This document shows, in pieces, positions 52,507 to 61,125 of a DNA stretch of 64,000 nucleotides. Both the position numbers and the translations under genes were made by a program. The notes below the pieces were generated by a model that saw nothing but the letters and a program-made list of their open reading frames with translations, had not been told where the DNA came from and made no database searches. Source of the stretch: Streptomyces sp. SLBN-118 (GTDB lineage: Bacteria > Actinomycetota > Actinomycetes > Streptomycetales > Streptomycetaceae); assembly GCF_006715635.1 (NCBI RefSeq), contig NZ_VFNP01000002.1, positions 3,739,002 to 3,803,001 of the forward strand, written 5' to 3'. The first letter of the stretch is position 1. Each line of letters starts with the position of its first letter.

Positions 52507-54222
52507 GTGACAGTCACGGATACGGGGCCGGGCATCCCGGACAGCCGGAGTGCCGGACGGTATCTGTGGTGGCTGATCACAAGCCAGCGCCGCCGGGTCG
52601 CCGCGGGTGCTCTGCTCGGCAGTCTGTGGATGGTGTGCCTGACGCTGCCGCCGTATCTCCTGTCGCGGGCGATCGACGAAGGCCTCCAGCCGGGCGACTT
52701 CGGGGCGCTGACCGGCTGGGTCGCCGCACTGCTCGGCGTCGGAGTGCTCAACGCGTGGCTCGCGATCATGCGCCATCGCACCATGACCCGTATCCGGATG
52801 GACGCCGTCTTCCGTACCGTCGACATCGTCATCCGGCAGTCGACCCGCCTCGGCGCCGCGCTGCCGCGGCTGCTCACGGCGGGCGAAGTCGTCACCATCG
52901 GCATCAGCGACGTCAGGACGATCAGCCAGACGCTCACCATCACCGGGCCCGGCGTCGGGGCGGTCTTCGCCTATCTTGTCGTGGCCGTTCTCCTGCTCAC
53001 CGTGTCGCCGCTGCTCACCGCAGTCGTGCTGCTTGGGGTGCCGGTGCTCGCCGTGCTGGTGGGGCCGCTGCTCGGACGGCTCCAGGGCGCGGAGTCGGCC
53101 TACCGCGAGCGGCAGGGCAGGCTGGCGGGGCGGATCGGGGATCTCGTCGGCGGGCTGCGCGTACTCAACGGACTGGGCGGCAAAGGGCTGTACGCCGACC
53201 ACTACCGCCGCGGATCGCAGACGCTGCGGGCGGAGGGCTACCGGGTCGGCGTCGTCACGAGCTGGATCCAGGCGCTCGGTGTGGGGCTGCCGGCCGTGTT
53301 CCTGGCTGCCGTGACCTGGCTTGCGGCCCGGATGGCGGCTCAAGGGACCATCACCGTCGGTGAGTTGGTGGCGGTCTACGGCTATGTCGCGGTCCTCGTC
53401 GTGCCGGTGGCGGCCTTCATCGAGGGCGGCTACGACCTGGGACGCGGCCTGGTCGCGGCCCGCCAGGTGGTCCGTTTCCTGAATCTGGAACCGGACTGCA
53501 CGGACGCCGCCGATCCCGTCGAGCCGCCGGCGGCGCCCGCCGTGCTGCACGACCCGGAATCGGGTGTGCGAGTGACGCCCGGACTGCTGACCGCGCTGGT
53601 CAGCGCGCGGCCCGCGGACTGCGCGGACGTCGTGGACCGGCTCGCCGGGTTCACCGGGTCGGCGGCGGCCTGGGGCGGGATACGCCTCGACGAGATGGCA
53701 TCCGCAGGCATACGCGAGCGGATCCTGGTCGCCGACAACGAAGCCGACCTGTTCTCCGGCACGCTGCGCGAGGTCGTTGCCGGGCGCGCGGACCGCGACG
53801 AGGACGCCGTCGCGGCTGCGGTGCACGCGGCCGTCGCGCAGGACATCGTCGACACATTGCCCGACGGGCTCGACTCGGCGGTCGACGCCCAGGGCCGCAA
53901 TCTCTCCGGAGGTCAGCGCCAGCGCATACGGCTCGTACGGGCCCTCCTCGCCGAACCAGAAGTCCTGATGGCCCTCGAGCCCACCTCCGCCGTCGACGCC
54001 CATACGGAGGCGGCGCTCGCCTCCCGGCTGCGTACCGCCCGCGCAGGGCGCACCACCGTGGTCACCAGCACCTCGCCGCTGCTCCTCGAACACGCCGACA
54101 GCGTGTACTTCCTGGTCGACGGGACCACGGCCGCGACCGGCAGCCACCGTGAACTGCTCGCGGCCGAGCCCGGATACCGCGCGCTGGTCTCCCGCAGCGC
54201 GGGCGAGGAGGGGCAGGAGTGA
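52507..54222 (+). CDS. ABC exporter half-transporter with degenerate Walker A and B
   Basis: 571 residues: six-helix membrane domain, then an ATPase domain. The P-loop is absent (VTPGLLTALVSARPADCADVV where GxxGxGKS should be), and Walker B reads VLMALEPTSAVD with the Asp replaced. The signature LSGGQRQ is intact (466-472). It therefore cannot form a full ATP site alone but can complete its partner's. GTG at 52507; TAAAGT (52494-52499) lies 7 bases upstream with no ribosome binding site, so a leaderless mRNA is possible. It overlaps the partner by 4 bases. Likely exports a small molecule or peptide. Confidence 0.9.
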   Translation: MTVTDTGPGIPDSRSAGRYLWWLITSQRRRVAAGALLGSLWMVCLTLPPYLLSRAIDEGLQPGDFGALTGWVAALLGVGVLNAWLAIMRHRTMTRIRMDAVFRTVDIVIRQSTRLGAALPRLLTAGEVVTIGISDVRTISQTLTITGPGVGAVFAYLVVAVLLLTVSPLLTAVVLLGVPVLAVLVGPLLGRLQGAESAYRERQGRLAGRIGDLVGGLRVLNGLGGKGLYADHYRRGSQTLRAEGYRVGVVTSWIQALGVGLPAVFLAAVTWLAARMAAQGTITVGELVAVYGYVAVLVVPVAAFIEGGYDLGRGLVAARQVVRFLNLEPDCTDAADPVEPPAAPAVLHDPESGVRVTPGLLTALVSARPADCADVVDRLAGFTGSAAAWGGIRLDEMASAGIRERILVADNEADLFSGTLREVVAGRADRDEDAVAAAVHAAVAQDIVDTLPDGLDSAVDAQGRNLSGGQRQRIRLVRALLAEPEVLMALEPTSAVDAHTEAALASRLRTARAGRTTVVTSTSPLLLEHADSVYFLVDGTTAATGSHRELLAAEPGYRALVSRSAGEEGQE

Positions 54223-55967
54223 ACCGTCAGCTCCCCGTCGCCGAACCGCGCCACGTACGCCGCGCCGCTCTGCGGCTCATCCGGATGGACGGACGCGCCT
54301 TCGCGGCCGTGATCGCGCTCAACGCGCTCGCCGCCACGGCGGGGCTCGCCGGTCCCTGGCTGGTCGGACGCGTCATCGACCGCATCAAGGGCGGCACGGA
54401 CGTCGCCACCGTGGACCGTCTCGCCTTCGCCATCCTCTGCTTCGCCCTCGCCCAGCTGCTGCTCGCCCGCTTCGCCCGGTACGTGGGACACCGCTTCGGC
54501 GAGAGAACCTCGGCCCGCATCCGCGAACAGTTCGTCGAGCGGGCGCTCGCCCTGCCCGCGTCCGTCGTGGAACGCGCCGGGACCGGGGATCTCACCGCGC
54601 GCGGCACCGCCGATGTCGCGGCCGTGGGCACCACGCTGCGCGATGCCGGGCCCGAGGTCTTCATCGCGGTGGCCCAGGCCCTGTTCATCATCGGCGCGGT
54701 CTTCGCCCTCGACCCGCTGCTCGGTGCCTGCGGGCTGCTCGGCCTGATCGGCATCTGGTTCGCCGCCCGCTGGTACCTGCGCCGCGCGCACACCGACTAC
54801 CTCGCCGAGGGCGCCGCCAACTCCGCGCTCGCCGAGGTGCTTTCCGCCACCGCCTCCGGCGCCCGCACCGTCGAGGCACTCGGGCTCGGGGAACGGCGCA
54901 TCGCGGCCTGCCGGGACGCCGTCGAGGAGTGCAGGCGGACCCGGACACGGACCCTGTTCCTGCGCAGTGTGCTGTTCCCCGCCGTGGACGTCTCGTACGT
55001 CCTGCCCGTCGCCGTCGTCCTGCTGCTCGGCGGCTCGCTGCACGCGCACGGCACGCTCTCCCTCGGAGCGGTGGTCGCATCGGCCCTATATCTACGACAG
55101 TTGTCCGAGCCGCTGGACACCGTCCTGTTCTGGCTCGACCAACTCCAGAGCAGCACCGCGGCGTTCGCCCGGGTCGAAGGTCTCGGCCGCGCCTCGGCGG
55201 CGCAGGCGGCGGCCGGCGCCGCTCCGGCCGACGACCGGATCGAGGTGGCCGGTGCGCGGTACGCCTACGACGGCGGGCGCGACGTCCTGCACGGCGTCGA
55301 CCTCACCGTCCGGCCCGGCGAACGGCTCGCCGTCGTCGGCCCGTCCGGCGCGGGAAAGTCCACCCTGGGCAGACTGCTCGCCGGGATCGACGCCCCGCAC
55401 ACCGGCACGGTCACCGTCGGCGGCGTATCCCTGGCCGAGCTGGACCCCGAACAACTGCGCCGCCAAGTCGTCCTCGTCACCCAGGAACATCACGTCTTCC
55501 TCGGCACGATCCGGGACAACCTCCTGATCGCGGCCCCCTCGGCCACCCGCACCCAACTGTCCGCCGCCCTCGCCGCGGTCGGCGCAGAGTGGGTGACCGA
55601 GCTCCCGGACGGCCTCGACACCGAACTGGGCGCGGGCGCCCACCGCCTCGACGGGGCAAAGGCCCAGCAACTCGCCCTGGCCCGTGTCGTCCTGGCCGAC
55701 CCGCACACGCTCATCCTTGACGAGGCGACGGCCCTGCTGGACGCGACGACAGCGCGGCATACGGAACGGGCGCTCGCCGCGGTTCTGAAGGGCCGCACGG
55801 TCATCGCCATCGCGCACCGACTGCATACGGCCCATGACGCGGACCGGGTGGCGGTCCTGGCGGAGGGGCGACTGGCGGAACTGGGGACACACGAGGAACT
55901 GGTGGCGGGAGGGGGTGCGTACGCGGCGCTGTGGAGCTCGTGGCACGGGCGCCCGAGCCCCGGCTAG
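54219..55967 (+). CDS. ABC exporter half-transporter with intact Walker motifs and degenerate signature
   Basis: 582 residues, six-helix membrane domain and ATPase domain. Walker A GPSGAGKS (374-381) and Walker B LILDEATALLD are intact, but the signature reads HRLDGAKAQQ (about 475-484) where LSGGQ should be. With the preceding gene it makes one complete ATP site (this Walker A with the partner's signature) and one dead site, as in TmrAB or BmrCD. GTG start overlaps the upstream stop. Heterodimer is inferred with high confidence. Confidence 0.9.
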   Translation: MNRQLPVAEPRHVRRAALRLIRMDGRAFAAVIALNALAATAGLAGPWLVGRVIDRIKGGTDVATVDRLAFAILCFALAQLLLARFARYVGHRFGERTSARIREQFVERALALPASVVERAGTGDLTARGTADVAAVGTTLRDAGPEVFIAVAQALFIIGAVFALDPLLGACGLLGLIGIWFAARWYLRRAHTDYLAEGAANSALAEVLSATASGARTVEALGLGERRIAACRDAVEECRRTRTRTLFLRSVLFPAVDVSYVLPVAVVLLLGGSLHAHGTLSLGAVVASALYLRQLSEPLDTVLFWLDQLQSSTAAFARVEGLGRASAAQAAAGAAPADDRIEVAGARYAYDGGRDVLHGVDLTVRPGERLAVVGPSGAGKSTLGRLLAGIDAPHTGTVTVGGVSLAELDPEQLRRQVVLVTQEHHVFLGTIRDNLLIAAPSATRTQLSAALAAVGAEWVTELPDGLDTELGAGAHRLDGAKAQQLALARVVLADPHTLILDEATALLDATTARHTERALAAVLKGRTVIAIAHRLHTAHDADRVAVLAEGRLAELGTHEELVAGGGAYAALWSSWHGRPSPG

Positions 55968-55988
55968 ACGCTGCGCCTGCGGCCCCTC

Positions 55989-56492
55989 TCAGCCCCCCGC
56001 CCGCACCACCACCGCCACCGCCCGCAGCTCGCCCCCGTCCCGGAACCTGAGCACGAAGTCGACGCGTTCACCCAGCCTCAGCGGCGGCGGATCCTCGACC
56101 ATCACATCGCCCACCGACGGGGACATCCGCACCTCCCCGCCCGCGGGCACCTTCAGCTCGGGCAGCTTTTCCATCCGGCCCGCCCCGTCCGACTCGACAT
56201 CGCGCGCGAGCATCGTCGGCGAGCCGAGGAGCGGCGCCTCGACCGAGACCAGGGCCGCATCCGCGCCGCCGGAGTTGCGCAGGTCGAAGTAGGCCACGGT
56301 GTCGCGGCCCGGGAGCGGCTGGACGACGCGGGCACGGGTGATCGTGATCCGGGCGGGGGGCGTTCCGGCCTCGCCGCTGGAGACGTAGGCCGTGAGCAGG
56401 GCGAGCGTCACCGCACACGCGGCGACCGGCACGAGGATCGCCGCGGCGACTGCTGCCCGGCGCCCGGCGGGGTCAGCGGAGGGTGAGGTCAT
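55989..56492 (-). CDS. PCuAC/DUF461-like copper chaperone, histidine ligands missing
   Basis: 167 residues with an N-terminal membrane anchor (AAVAAAILVPVAACAVTLALLTAYV), so exported and tethered. The PCuAC beta fold is recognisable: VAYFDLRNSGGADAALVSVEAP, GRMEKLPELKVPAGGEVRMSP, then GERVDFVLRFRDGG. The usual copper-binding His in the HxM region and PGGxHIM are replaced (PSVGDVMV), leaving mainly Met. It overlaps the end of copA by 20 bases, so it is the last gene of the copper unit. Copper binding may be Met-only or lost. Confidence 0.75.
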   Translation of the reverse strand: MTSPSADPAGRRAAVAAAILVPVAACAVTLALLTAYVSSGEAGTPPARITITRARVVQPLPGRDTVAYFDLRNSGGADAALVSVEAPLLGSPTMLARDVESDGAGRMEKLPELKVPAGGEVRMSPSVGDVMVEDPPPLRLGERVDFVLRFRDGGELRAVAVVVRAGG

Positions 56493-58758
56493 CGGAGCCC
56501 CTCCGTACGGCGGGCCGGTCAACGGCCCGGCCGGCAGCGGGCGGCCGTCTGCGCGACCGAGGCCCGTCGGCGCGCAGCCGCAGGCTGTTCCCGACGACGA
56601 GCACGGAGCTCGCGGACATCGCAAGCGCCGCGAACATCGGATTGAGCCACCCGGTCGCGGCCAGCGGCACGGTGACCACGTTGTAGCCGAAGGCCCAGAC
56701 GAGATTGGCCCGGATCGTGGCGAGCGTGCGGCGGGTGAGGAGCACCGCGTCGACGACGGCCGCCATGTCCTCCCGTACGAGAGTGATGTCGGCGGCTCCG
56801 ATCGCCGCGTCCGTTCCGCTGCCCATCGCGATGCCGAGGTCGGCGCGGGCGAGCGCGGCCGCGTCGTTGACCCCGTCACCGATCACCGCGACCTGCCGTC
56901 CTTCGGCGCGCAGTGCGGCGACCAGCTCCGACTTGCCCTCGGGGCTGACGCCCGCGTGTACGGCGGTGATGCCCAGCTCCCGGGCGACGGCCTGCGCCGC
57001 GGCGGACCCGTCGCCGGTCACCAGGATCGGTTCGATGCCCAGGCGCTTGAGCTTGGTCACCGCCGCGCCGCTGGAGGGCCGCAGCGTGTCGCCGACGGCG
57101 AGCAGGGCGACGGGCCGGGAGTCGATCTCGACCACGACCGCCGTGTGCCCGGCCTCTTCGGCGCGCAGCAGCCCCTCGTGCAGCACGTCCGGCAGCGGAC
57201 CCGCGGCCCGTGGACTGCGTACGGAAATCTCCCGGCCATCGACATGGCCGTACACGCCTTCGCCCCGTACGGCCCGGAAGCGCGATGTCCCGGGCAGCGG
57301 TTCGCCGCCCGCCTGCCTGCGCGCGGCTGCCACCAGGGCCCGTCCGACGGGATGTTCGGAGCCGTACTCCACCGCGCCCGCGAGACGCAGCACCTCAGCG
57401 GCTTCCCGGCCCTCGGCCACGACTGTCTCGACGAGCGTCATACGGCCCGTGGTGAGCGTTCCGGTCTTGTCGAAGACGGCGGTGTCGACGCGGCGCAGCC
57501 TCTCCAGCGCTCCCGGGTCCTTGATCAGTACGCCGAGCCGCGCACCGTGCCCCGTCGCCGCCAGGAACGCGGTGGGGGTCGCGAGCCCCAGCGCGCACGG
57601 GCAGGCGACGACCAGGACGGCGACCGCCGCGGTGACCGCCGCCTCCGGGTCGGCACCGGCTCCGAGCCAGAAGCCGAGCACGCAGGCCGCGACCGTGACG
57701 ATGGCCGGGACGAACACGCCCGCGACGGCGTCGGCGAGCCGCTGAATCCTCGCCTTGCCCGCCTGGGCGTCGGTCACCAGCCGGGTGATACGGGCGAGTT
57801 GGGTGTCCGCTCCGACGGCCGTGGCGCGGACGACGAGCAGCCCGCCGGAATTCACGGCACCGCCGACGACGCGGAAGCCGGGCCCCACCTCCACCGGAGT
57901 CGACTCACCGGTGACGAGCGAAAGGTCCAGCGCCGAACTGCCGTCGGTCACCACACCGTCGGTGGCGACCTTCTCGCCCGGCCGGACCATGAACTCCTGC
58001 CCGGTCCGCAGGGCGGAGACGGCAATACGCTCACCGCTCCCCTTCAGCTCCACGTCCTTCGCACCCAGCTCGGCGAGCGCCCGCAGCGCCGATCCGGTGC
58101 CGCGCTTGGCGCGCGCCTCCAAGTACCGCCCGGCCAGGACGAACAGCGGTACGCCGACCGCGGCCTCCAGGTACAGATGCGCGGTGCCGCCCTCGGAACT
58201 GGGCAGCCAGCTGAACGGCATCCGCATGCCCGGATCGCTCGCCCCGCCGAAGTACAGGGCGTACCCCGACCACAGGTAGGACGCGATCACGCCCAGCGAG
58301 ACGAGGGTGTCCATGGTGGCCGTCGCATGGCGAAGCCCGCTGAGCGCCCGGGCGTGGAAGGGGTGAGAGCTCCAGACGACGACCGGTCCCGCGAGGGTGA
58401 AGCAGAGCCACTGCCAGTAGTCGAACTGGAGGGCCGGAATCATCGACAGGACGAGGACCGGCACCGCGAGCAGGGCGGTGATCACCAGCCGTTCCCGCCC
58501 GTCGTCGCCCTCCTCACCGTCCCCGTCATGGGCCTCGTCATTGGCGGCGACCGGAGGGGACGGCAACCGGGCGGTGTAGCCCGCCTTTTCCACCGTGGAG
58601 ATCAGCAGGTCCGTGCCCACCTCCGGCGGATGCGTGATCCGGGCGAGACCGGTGGCCAGATTGACCGTGGCGCTCACTCCGTCGACGCGGTTCAGCTTCT
58701 TCTCGACCCGCGCCACGCAGGCCGCGCAGCTCATCCCGCCGATCAGCAGATCCGTCAC
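56473..58758 (-). CDS. copA: Copper-exporting P1B-type ATPase
   Basis: 761 residues. N-terminal heavy-metal domain GGMSCAACVARVE (Cys11, Cys14); eight membrane helices with the CPC motif in VVACPCALGLATP; phosphorylation site DKTGTLTTG; SEHPVG; hinge GDGVNDAAALARADLGIAMG. These identify a Cu(I) exporter. It overlaps the upstream small membrane protein by 4 bases and the downstream PCuAC-like gene by 20 bases, a three-gene operon. The long tail after the last helix is Arg-rich. Confidence 0.93.
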   Translation of the reverse strand: MTDLLIGGMSCAACVARVEKKLNRVDGVSATVNLATGLARITHPPEVGTDLLISTVEKAGYTARLPSPPVAANDEAHDGDGEEGDDGRERLVITALLAVPVLVLSMIPALQFDYWQWLCFTLAGPVVVWSSHPFHARALSGLRHATATMDTLVSLGVIASYLWSGYALYFGGASDPGMRMPFSWLPSSEGGTAHLYLEAAVGVPLFVLAGRYLEARAKRGTGSALRALAELGAKDVELKGSGERIAVSALRTGQEFMVRPGEKVATDGVVTDGSSALDLSLVTGESTPVEVGPGFRVVGGAVNSGGLLVVRATAVGADTQLARITRLVTDAQAGKARIQRLADAVAGVFVPAIVTVAACVLGFWLGAGADPEAAVTAAVAVLVVACPCALGLATPTAFLAATGHGARLGVLIKDPGALERLRRVDTAVFDKTGTLTTGRMTLVETVVAEGREAAEVLRLAGAVEYGSEHPVGRALVAAARRQAGGEPLPGTSRFRAVRGEGVYGHVDGREISVRSPRAAGPLPDVLHEGLLRAEEAGHTAVVVEIDSRPVALLAVGDTLRPSSGAAVTKLKRLGIEPILVTGDGSAAAQAVARELGITAVHAGVSPEGKSELVAALRAEGRQVAVIGDGVNDAAALARADLGIAMGSGTDAAIGAADITLVREDMAAVVDAVLLTRRTLATIRANLVWAFGYNVVTVPLAATGWLNPMFAALAMSASSVLVVGNSLRLRADGPRSRRRPPAAGRAVDRPAVRRGSDDLTLR

Positions 58759-58958
58759 CGGCCCGCCCCCATGTCATGCATCCCCGGCATCCCGCCGTGC
58801 TCCTCGCCGCCGGGACCCTTCGGCTCCTCGACACGGTGCAGCCCGGGCGCCACCGGGCCGACGGCGCGCCCGACTGCGTACGAGAGTGCCGTCAGGACGA
58901 GCACCAGAAGCACGAACCCCACCAGGGCCGGTTGCACGGGTATCCGCGAAGTCCTCAT
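58755..58958 (-). CDS. Small membrane protein with His/Met-rich tail (copper operon)
   Basis: 67 residues: one membrane helix VGFVLLVLVLTALSYAVG, then a tail ending EEHGGMPGMHDMGAGR, whose His and Met could bind copper outside the cell. The ATG at 58958 is the first start that leaves the helix near the N-terminus. First gene of the copper operon. It may hand copper to, or accept it from, CopA; this is inferred. Confidence 0.7.
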   Translation of the reverse strand: MRTSRIPVQPALVGFVLLVLVLTALSYAVGRAVGPVAPGLHRVEEPKGPGGEEHGGMPGMHDMGAGR

Positions 58959-59093
58959 GCGTCCATACCGTACGGGGGTATGAGCGCAAGGCGAACCCCC
59001 AATCGCTGTGAGGAAGAACAGTCCTCGGGACGGGAACCCCGGGGGCCGGTGGCGCGACTGGCGGTCACCGCTGCGCTGCGTGATCCTCGGGAC

Positions 59094-59681
59094 ATGAGCC
59101 CCACGATTCATCTCGCCCAGCAACCCGAGGCCGACGAACTGCTCGGCCGCAGTCCGCTCGCCGCCCTGGTGGGCATGCTGCTCGACCAGCAGGTCCCGAT
59201 GGAGTGGGCGTTCTCCGGCCCGTACACCATCGCGCAGCGGCTCGGCGGCAACGACCTCGACGCCGCCGAGATCGCCGCGTACGACCCCGACGCCTTCGCC
59301 GAACTGCTGAAGGAGAAGCCCGCCGTTCACCGCTATCCGGGCAACATGGCCAAGCGGGTGCAGCTGCTGTGCCAGTACCTCGTCGACGAGTACGGCGGCG
59401 ACGCGAGCGCGATCTGGCGCGATGCGGCGAGCGGCGATGAGCTGCTCGCGCGGCTGAAGTCGCTGCCCGGCTTCGGCGAGCAGAAGGCGAAGATCTTCAT
59501 GGCGCTGCTGGGCAAGCAGTTCGACGTACAGCCCACGGGCTGGCGCGAGGCGGCCGGAGCGTACGGCGAGAAGGGCTGCTACCGCTCGGCGGCGGACATC
59601 ACCGGACAGGAGTCACTGGCGAAGGTGCGGGCGCACAAGCAGGAGATGAAGCGCGCGGCGAAGGCGGCCAAAAAGTCCTGA
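59094..59681 (+). CDS. HhH-GPD family base-excision repair protein
   Basis: 195 residues. LAALVGMLLDQQVPMEWAFSGP matches the start of HhH-GPD glycosylases, and KSLPGFGEQKAKIFMALL is the helix-hairpin-helix. The catalytic Asp that normally follows is not obvious (QPTGWREAAGAYG), and no iron-sulfur Cys cluster is seen. The substrate, and even glycosylase activity, are uncertain. Start ATG at 59094 begins the conserved region. Divergent from the copper operon. Confidence 0.82.
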   Translation: MSPTIHLAQQPEADELLGRSPLAALVGMLLDQQVPMEWAFSGPYTIAQRLGGNDLDAAEIAAYDPDAFAELLKEKPAVHRYPGNMAKRVQLLCQYLVDEYGGDASAIWRDAASGDELLARLKSLPGFGEQKAKIFMALLGKQFDVQPTGWREAAGAYGEKGCYRSAADITGQESLAKVRAHKQEMKRAAKAAKKS

Positions 59682-59852
59682 CGCGGCCGGATGCGCCCTT
59701 TGCCGACCCCTTTCGAGCGAATCAGCGGGGGCCGTGGACACCCCCCGACCCCGTTTGCTCCCTCTCGCGAGGGACTTGGATTTCCAGGTTTGCTTGGTTT
59801 TGCCCGGAATTGCACTCCACCGTCGTGGCTGCGCCCGGAGCCTCTTGACCGG

Positions 59853-59858
59853 TAGGCT
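59853..59858 (+). promoter_or_regulatory. Candidate -10 of a leaderless gene
   Basis: TAGGCT ends 6 bases before the GTG at 59865 and no ribosome binding site is visible. Transcription would start at or next to the GTG. No clear -35. Confidence 0.35.
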
Positions 59859-59864
59859 TTCCGT

Positions 59865-60161
59865 GTGATCTTCAAGCGCATCGGTAACGGGCGGCCGTAT
59901 CCCGACCACGGCCGGGAAAGCACCCGCCAGTGGGCGGACGTGGCGCCGCGCCCGGTCCGCCTCGATCAGCTCGTGACCACCAAGGGCCAGCTGGATCTCG
60001 AAACGCTGCTCGCGGAGGACTCCACGTTCTACGGCGACCTCTTCGCCCATGTCGTGAAGTGGCAGGGCGACCTCTATCTGGAGGACGGTCTGCACCGCGC
60101 CGTGCGAGCCGCGCTGCAGCAGCGCCAGGTGCTGCACGCCCGCGTTCTCGAGCTGGGCTGA
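59865..60161 (+). CDS. Conserved actinobacterial protein (VapB-annotated family)
   Basis: 98 residues. DLETLLAEDSTFYGDLFAHVVKWQGDLYLEDGLHRAVRAALQQRQVLHARVLEL resembles a ParB/Srx-like fold (key segment GDLYLEDGLHRAVRA). Homologues are often annotated as VapB antitoxins, but no toxin gene lies nearby and the label is doubtful. GTG start; probably leaderless. Function unknown. Confidence 0.75.
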   Translation: MIFKRIGNGRPYPDHGRESTRQWADVAPRPVRLDQLVTTKGQLDLETLLAEDSTFYGDLFAHVVKWQGDLYLEDGLHRAVRAALQQRQVLHARVLELG

Positions 60162-60297
60162 GCCCGCGGGCCGGGTCTGAGGTCACGTCCCCCGGCTGCC
60201 TCCGCGACTGAGCCTTTCGGGCTCTTTACGGACCGTACGGAAGCAATCGGTTGATCGTTTAGTAGGCATCCGCACCAGGCCGCACTACGCTGCGCCC

Positions 60298-60924
60298 ATG
60301 AGCATGCTCACCCCCCCAGGCATGGGCGGAAAGTACCGCATCACGGGCGACAAGTACCCACGAATGCGACGCCCTCGCAACCGCGGCAGGATCGTTGCGG
60401 CGGTCCTCGCCGCCGTGATCGCCCTCGGCCTCGCCGGCTGGGGAACACTGCAGCTCATCGACGTCTTCACCGGCGACGACGGCAAGAAGACGTCGGCGGC
60501 CCGGACAAAGGACTGCACGAGCGCACCGAAACCCTCCGCCGCGCCTCCGCTCGCCCTGAAGCCGGGCCAGATCACGGTGAACGTCTACAACGCGACCCCG
60601 CGCGGCGGCCTCGCCAAGGCGGCCGCCGACGAGCTGAAGAAACGCGGCTTCGCGATCGGCAAGGTCGGCAATGCCCCGGTGGCGTACGACAAGAAGGTGC
60701 CCGGCACGGGGATACTGCTGGGCGGCTCCGAAGCGCAACAGGGCGCGTTTCGGGTGCTGGCCACCCAGCTGAAGGGCAGCCGCCAGCAGACCGACACGCG
60801 CCGGACGGCGGACGTCGACCTGATCCTCGGCACCGCCTTCACGACGTTGGACACGAAGAAGGACGCCGACGCGGCGCTGGCCACCCTGGCCAGGCCCGCA
60901 CCGGCGCCCTCCGGCGCGTGCTGA
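60298..60924 (+). CDS. LytR C-terminal domain protein, membrane-anchored
   Basis: 208 residues. A short basic cytoplasmic N-terminus, one helix IVAAVLAAVIALGLAGWGTLQLI (about 31-53), then an outer LytR_C domain ITVNVYNATPRGGLAKAAADELKKRGF and DVDLILGTAFTTL. LytR_C proteins act at the cell wall with LCP enzymes that attach polymers to peptidoglycan; here the catalytic LCP domain is absent, so an accessory role is likely. Convergent with upp, separated by a repeat element. Confidence 0.88.
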   Translation: MSMLTPPGMGGKYRITGDKYPRMRRPRNRGRIVAAVLAAVIALGLAGWGTLQLIDVFTGDDGKKTSAARTKDCTSAPKPSAAPPLALKPGQITVNVYNATPRGGLAKAAADELKKRGFAIGKVGNAPVAYDKKVPGTGILLGGSEAQQGAFRVLATQLKGSRQQTDTRRTADVDLILGTAFTTLDTKKDADAALATLARPAPAPSGAC

Positions 60925-60944
60925 GCTGAAACCGGGCCCCGGGG

Positions 60945-61125
60945 CTAGGGCGTGTTTTAGAAGTGGCGCCGTCCGGCCGCAGGGCGGGCCCCGCGGCGTC
61001 TGGTGCGTGCAATCGCAAGGCGGAGGATCGCCCTCGTACTGGACGTACTTGGGCGACTCCGACAACACCGCGAGTGGGCGTGCCAGGCGTCGCGGGGCAG
61101 GCGAGACTTCTAAAACACTCCCTAG
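60945..61125. repeat. MITE-like repeat with 20-bp terminal inverted repeats
   Basis: 181 bp. Left end ctagggcgtgttttagaagt; right end, inverted, ctagggagtgttttagaagt (19 of 20 matching). No transposase. CTAG at both ends fits the YTAR target duplication of IS5-group elements, which could have mobilised it. The right CTAG contains the upp stop codon. A related short copy is at 24813-24876. Confidence 0.75.

Noticed and set aside
51700..54147. 815-codon minus-strand open frame opposite the ABC exporter
   Set aside because: Mostly antisense of the exporter and the aldo/keto reductase end; only its short internal stretch at 52171-52365 is meaningful and is listed as a pseudogene.
59865..60161. 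VapB antitoxin of a toxin-antitoxin pair
   Set aside because: The family name suggests it, but no PIN-domain toxin is adjacent on either side.
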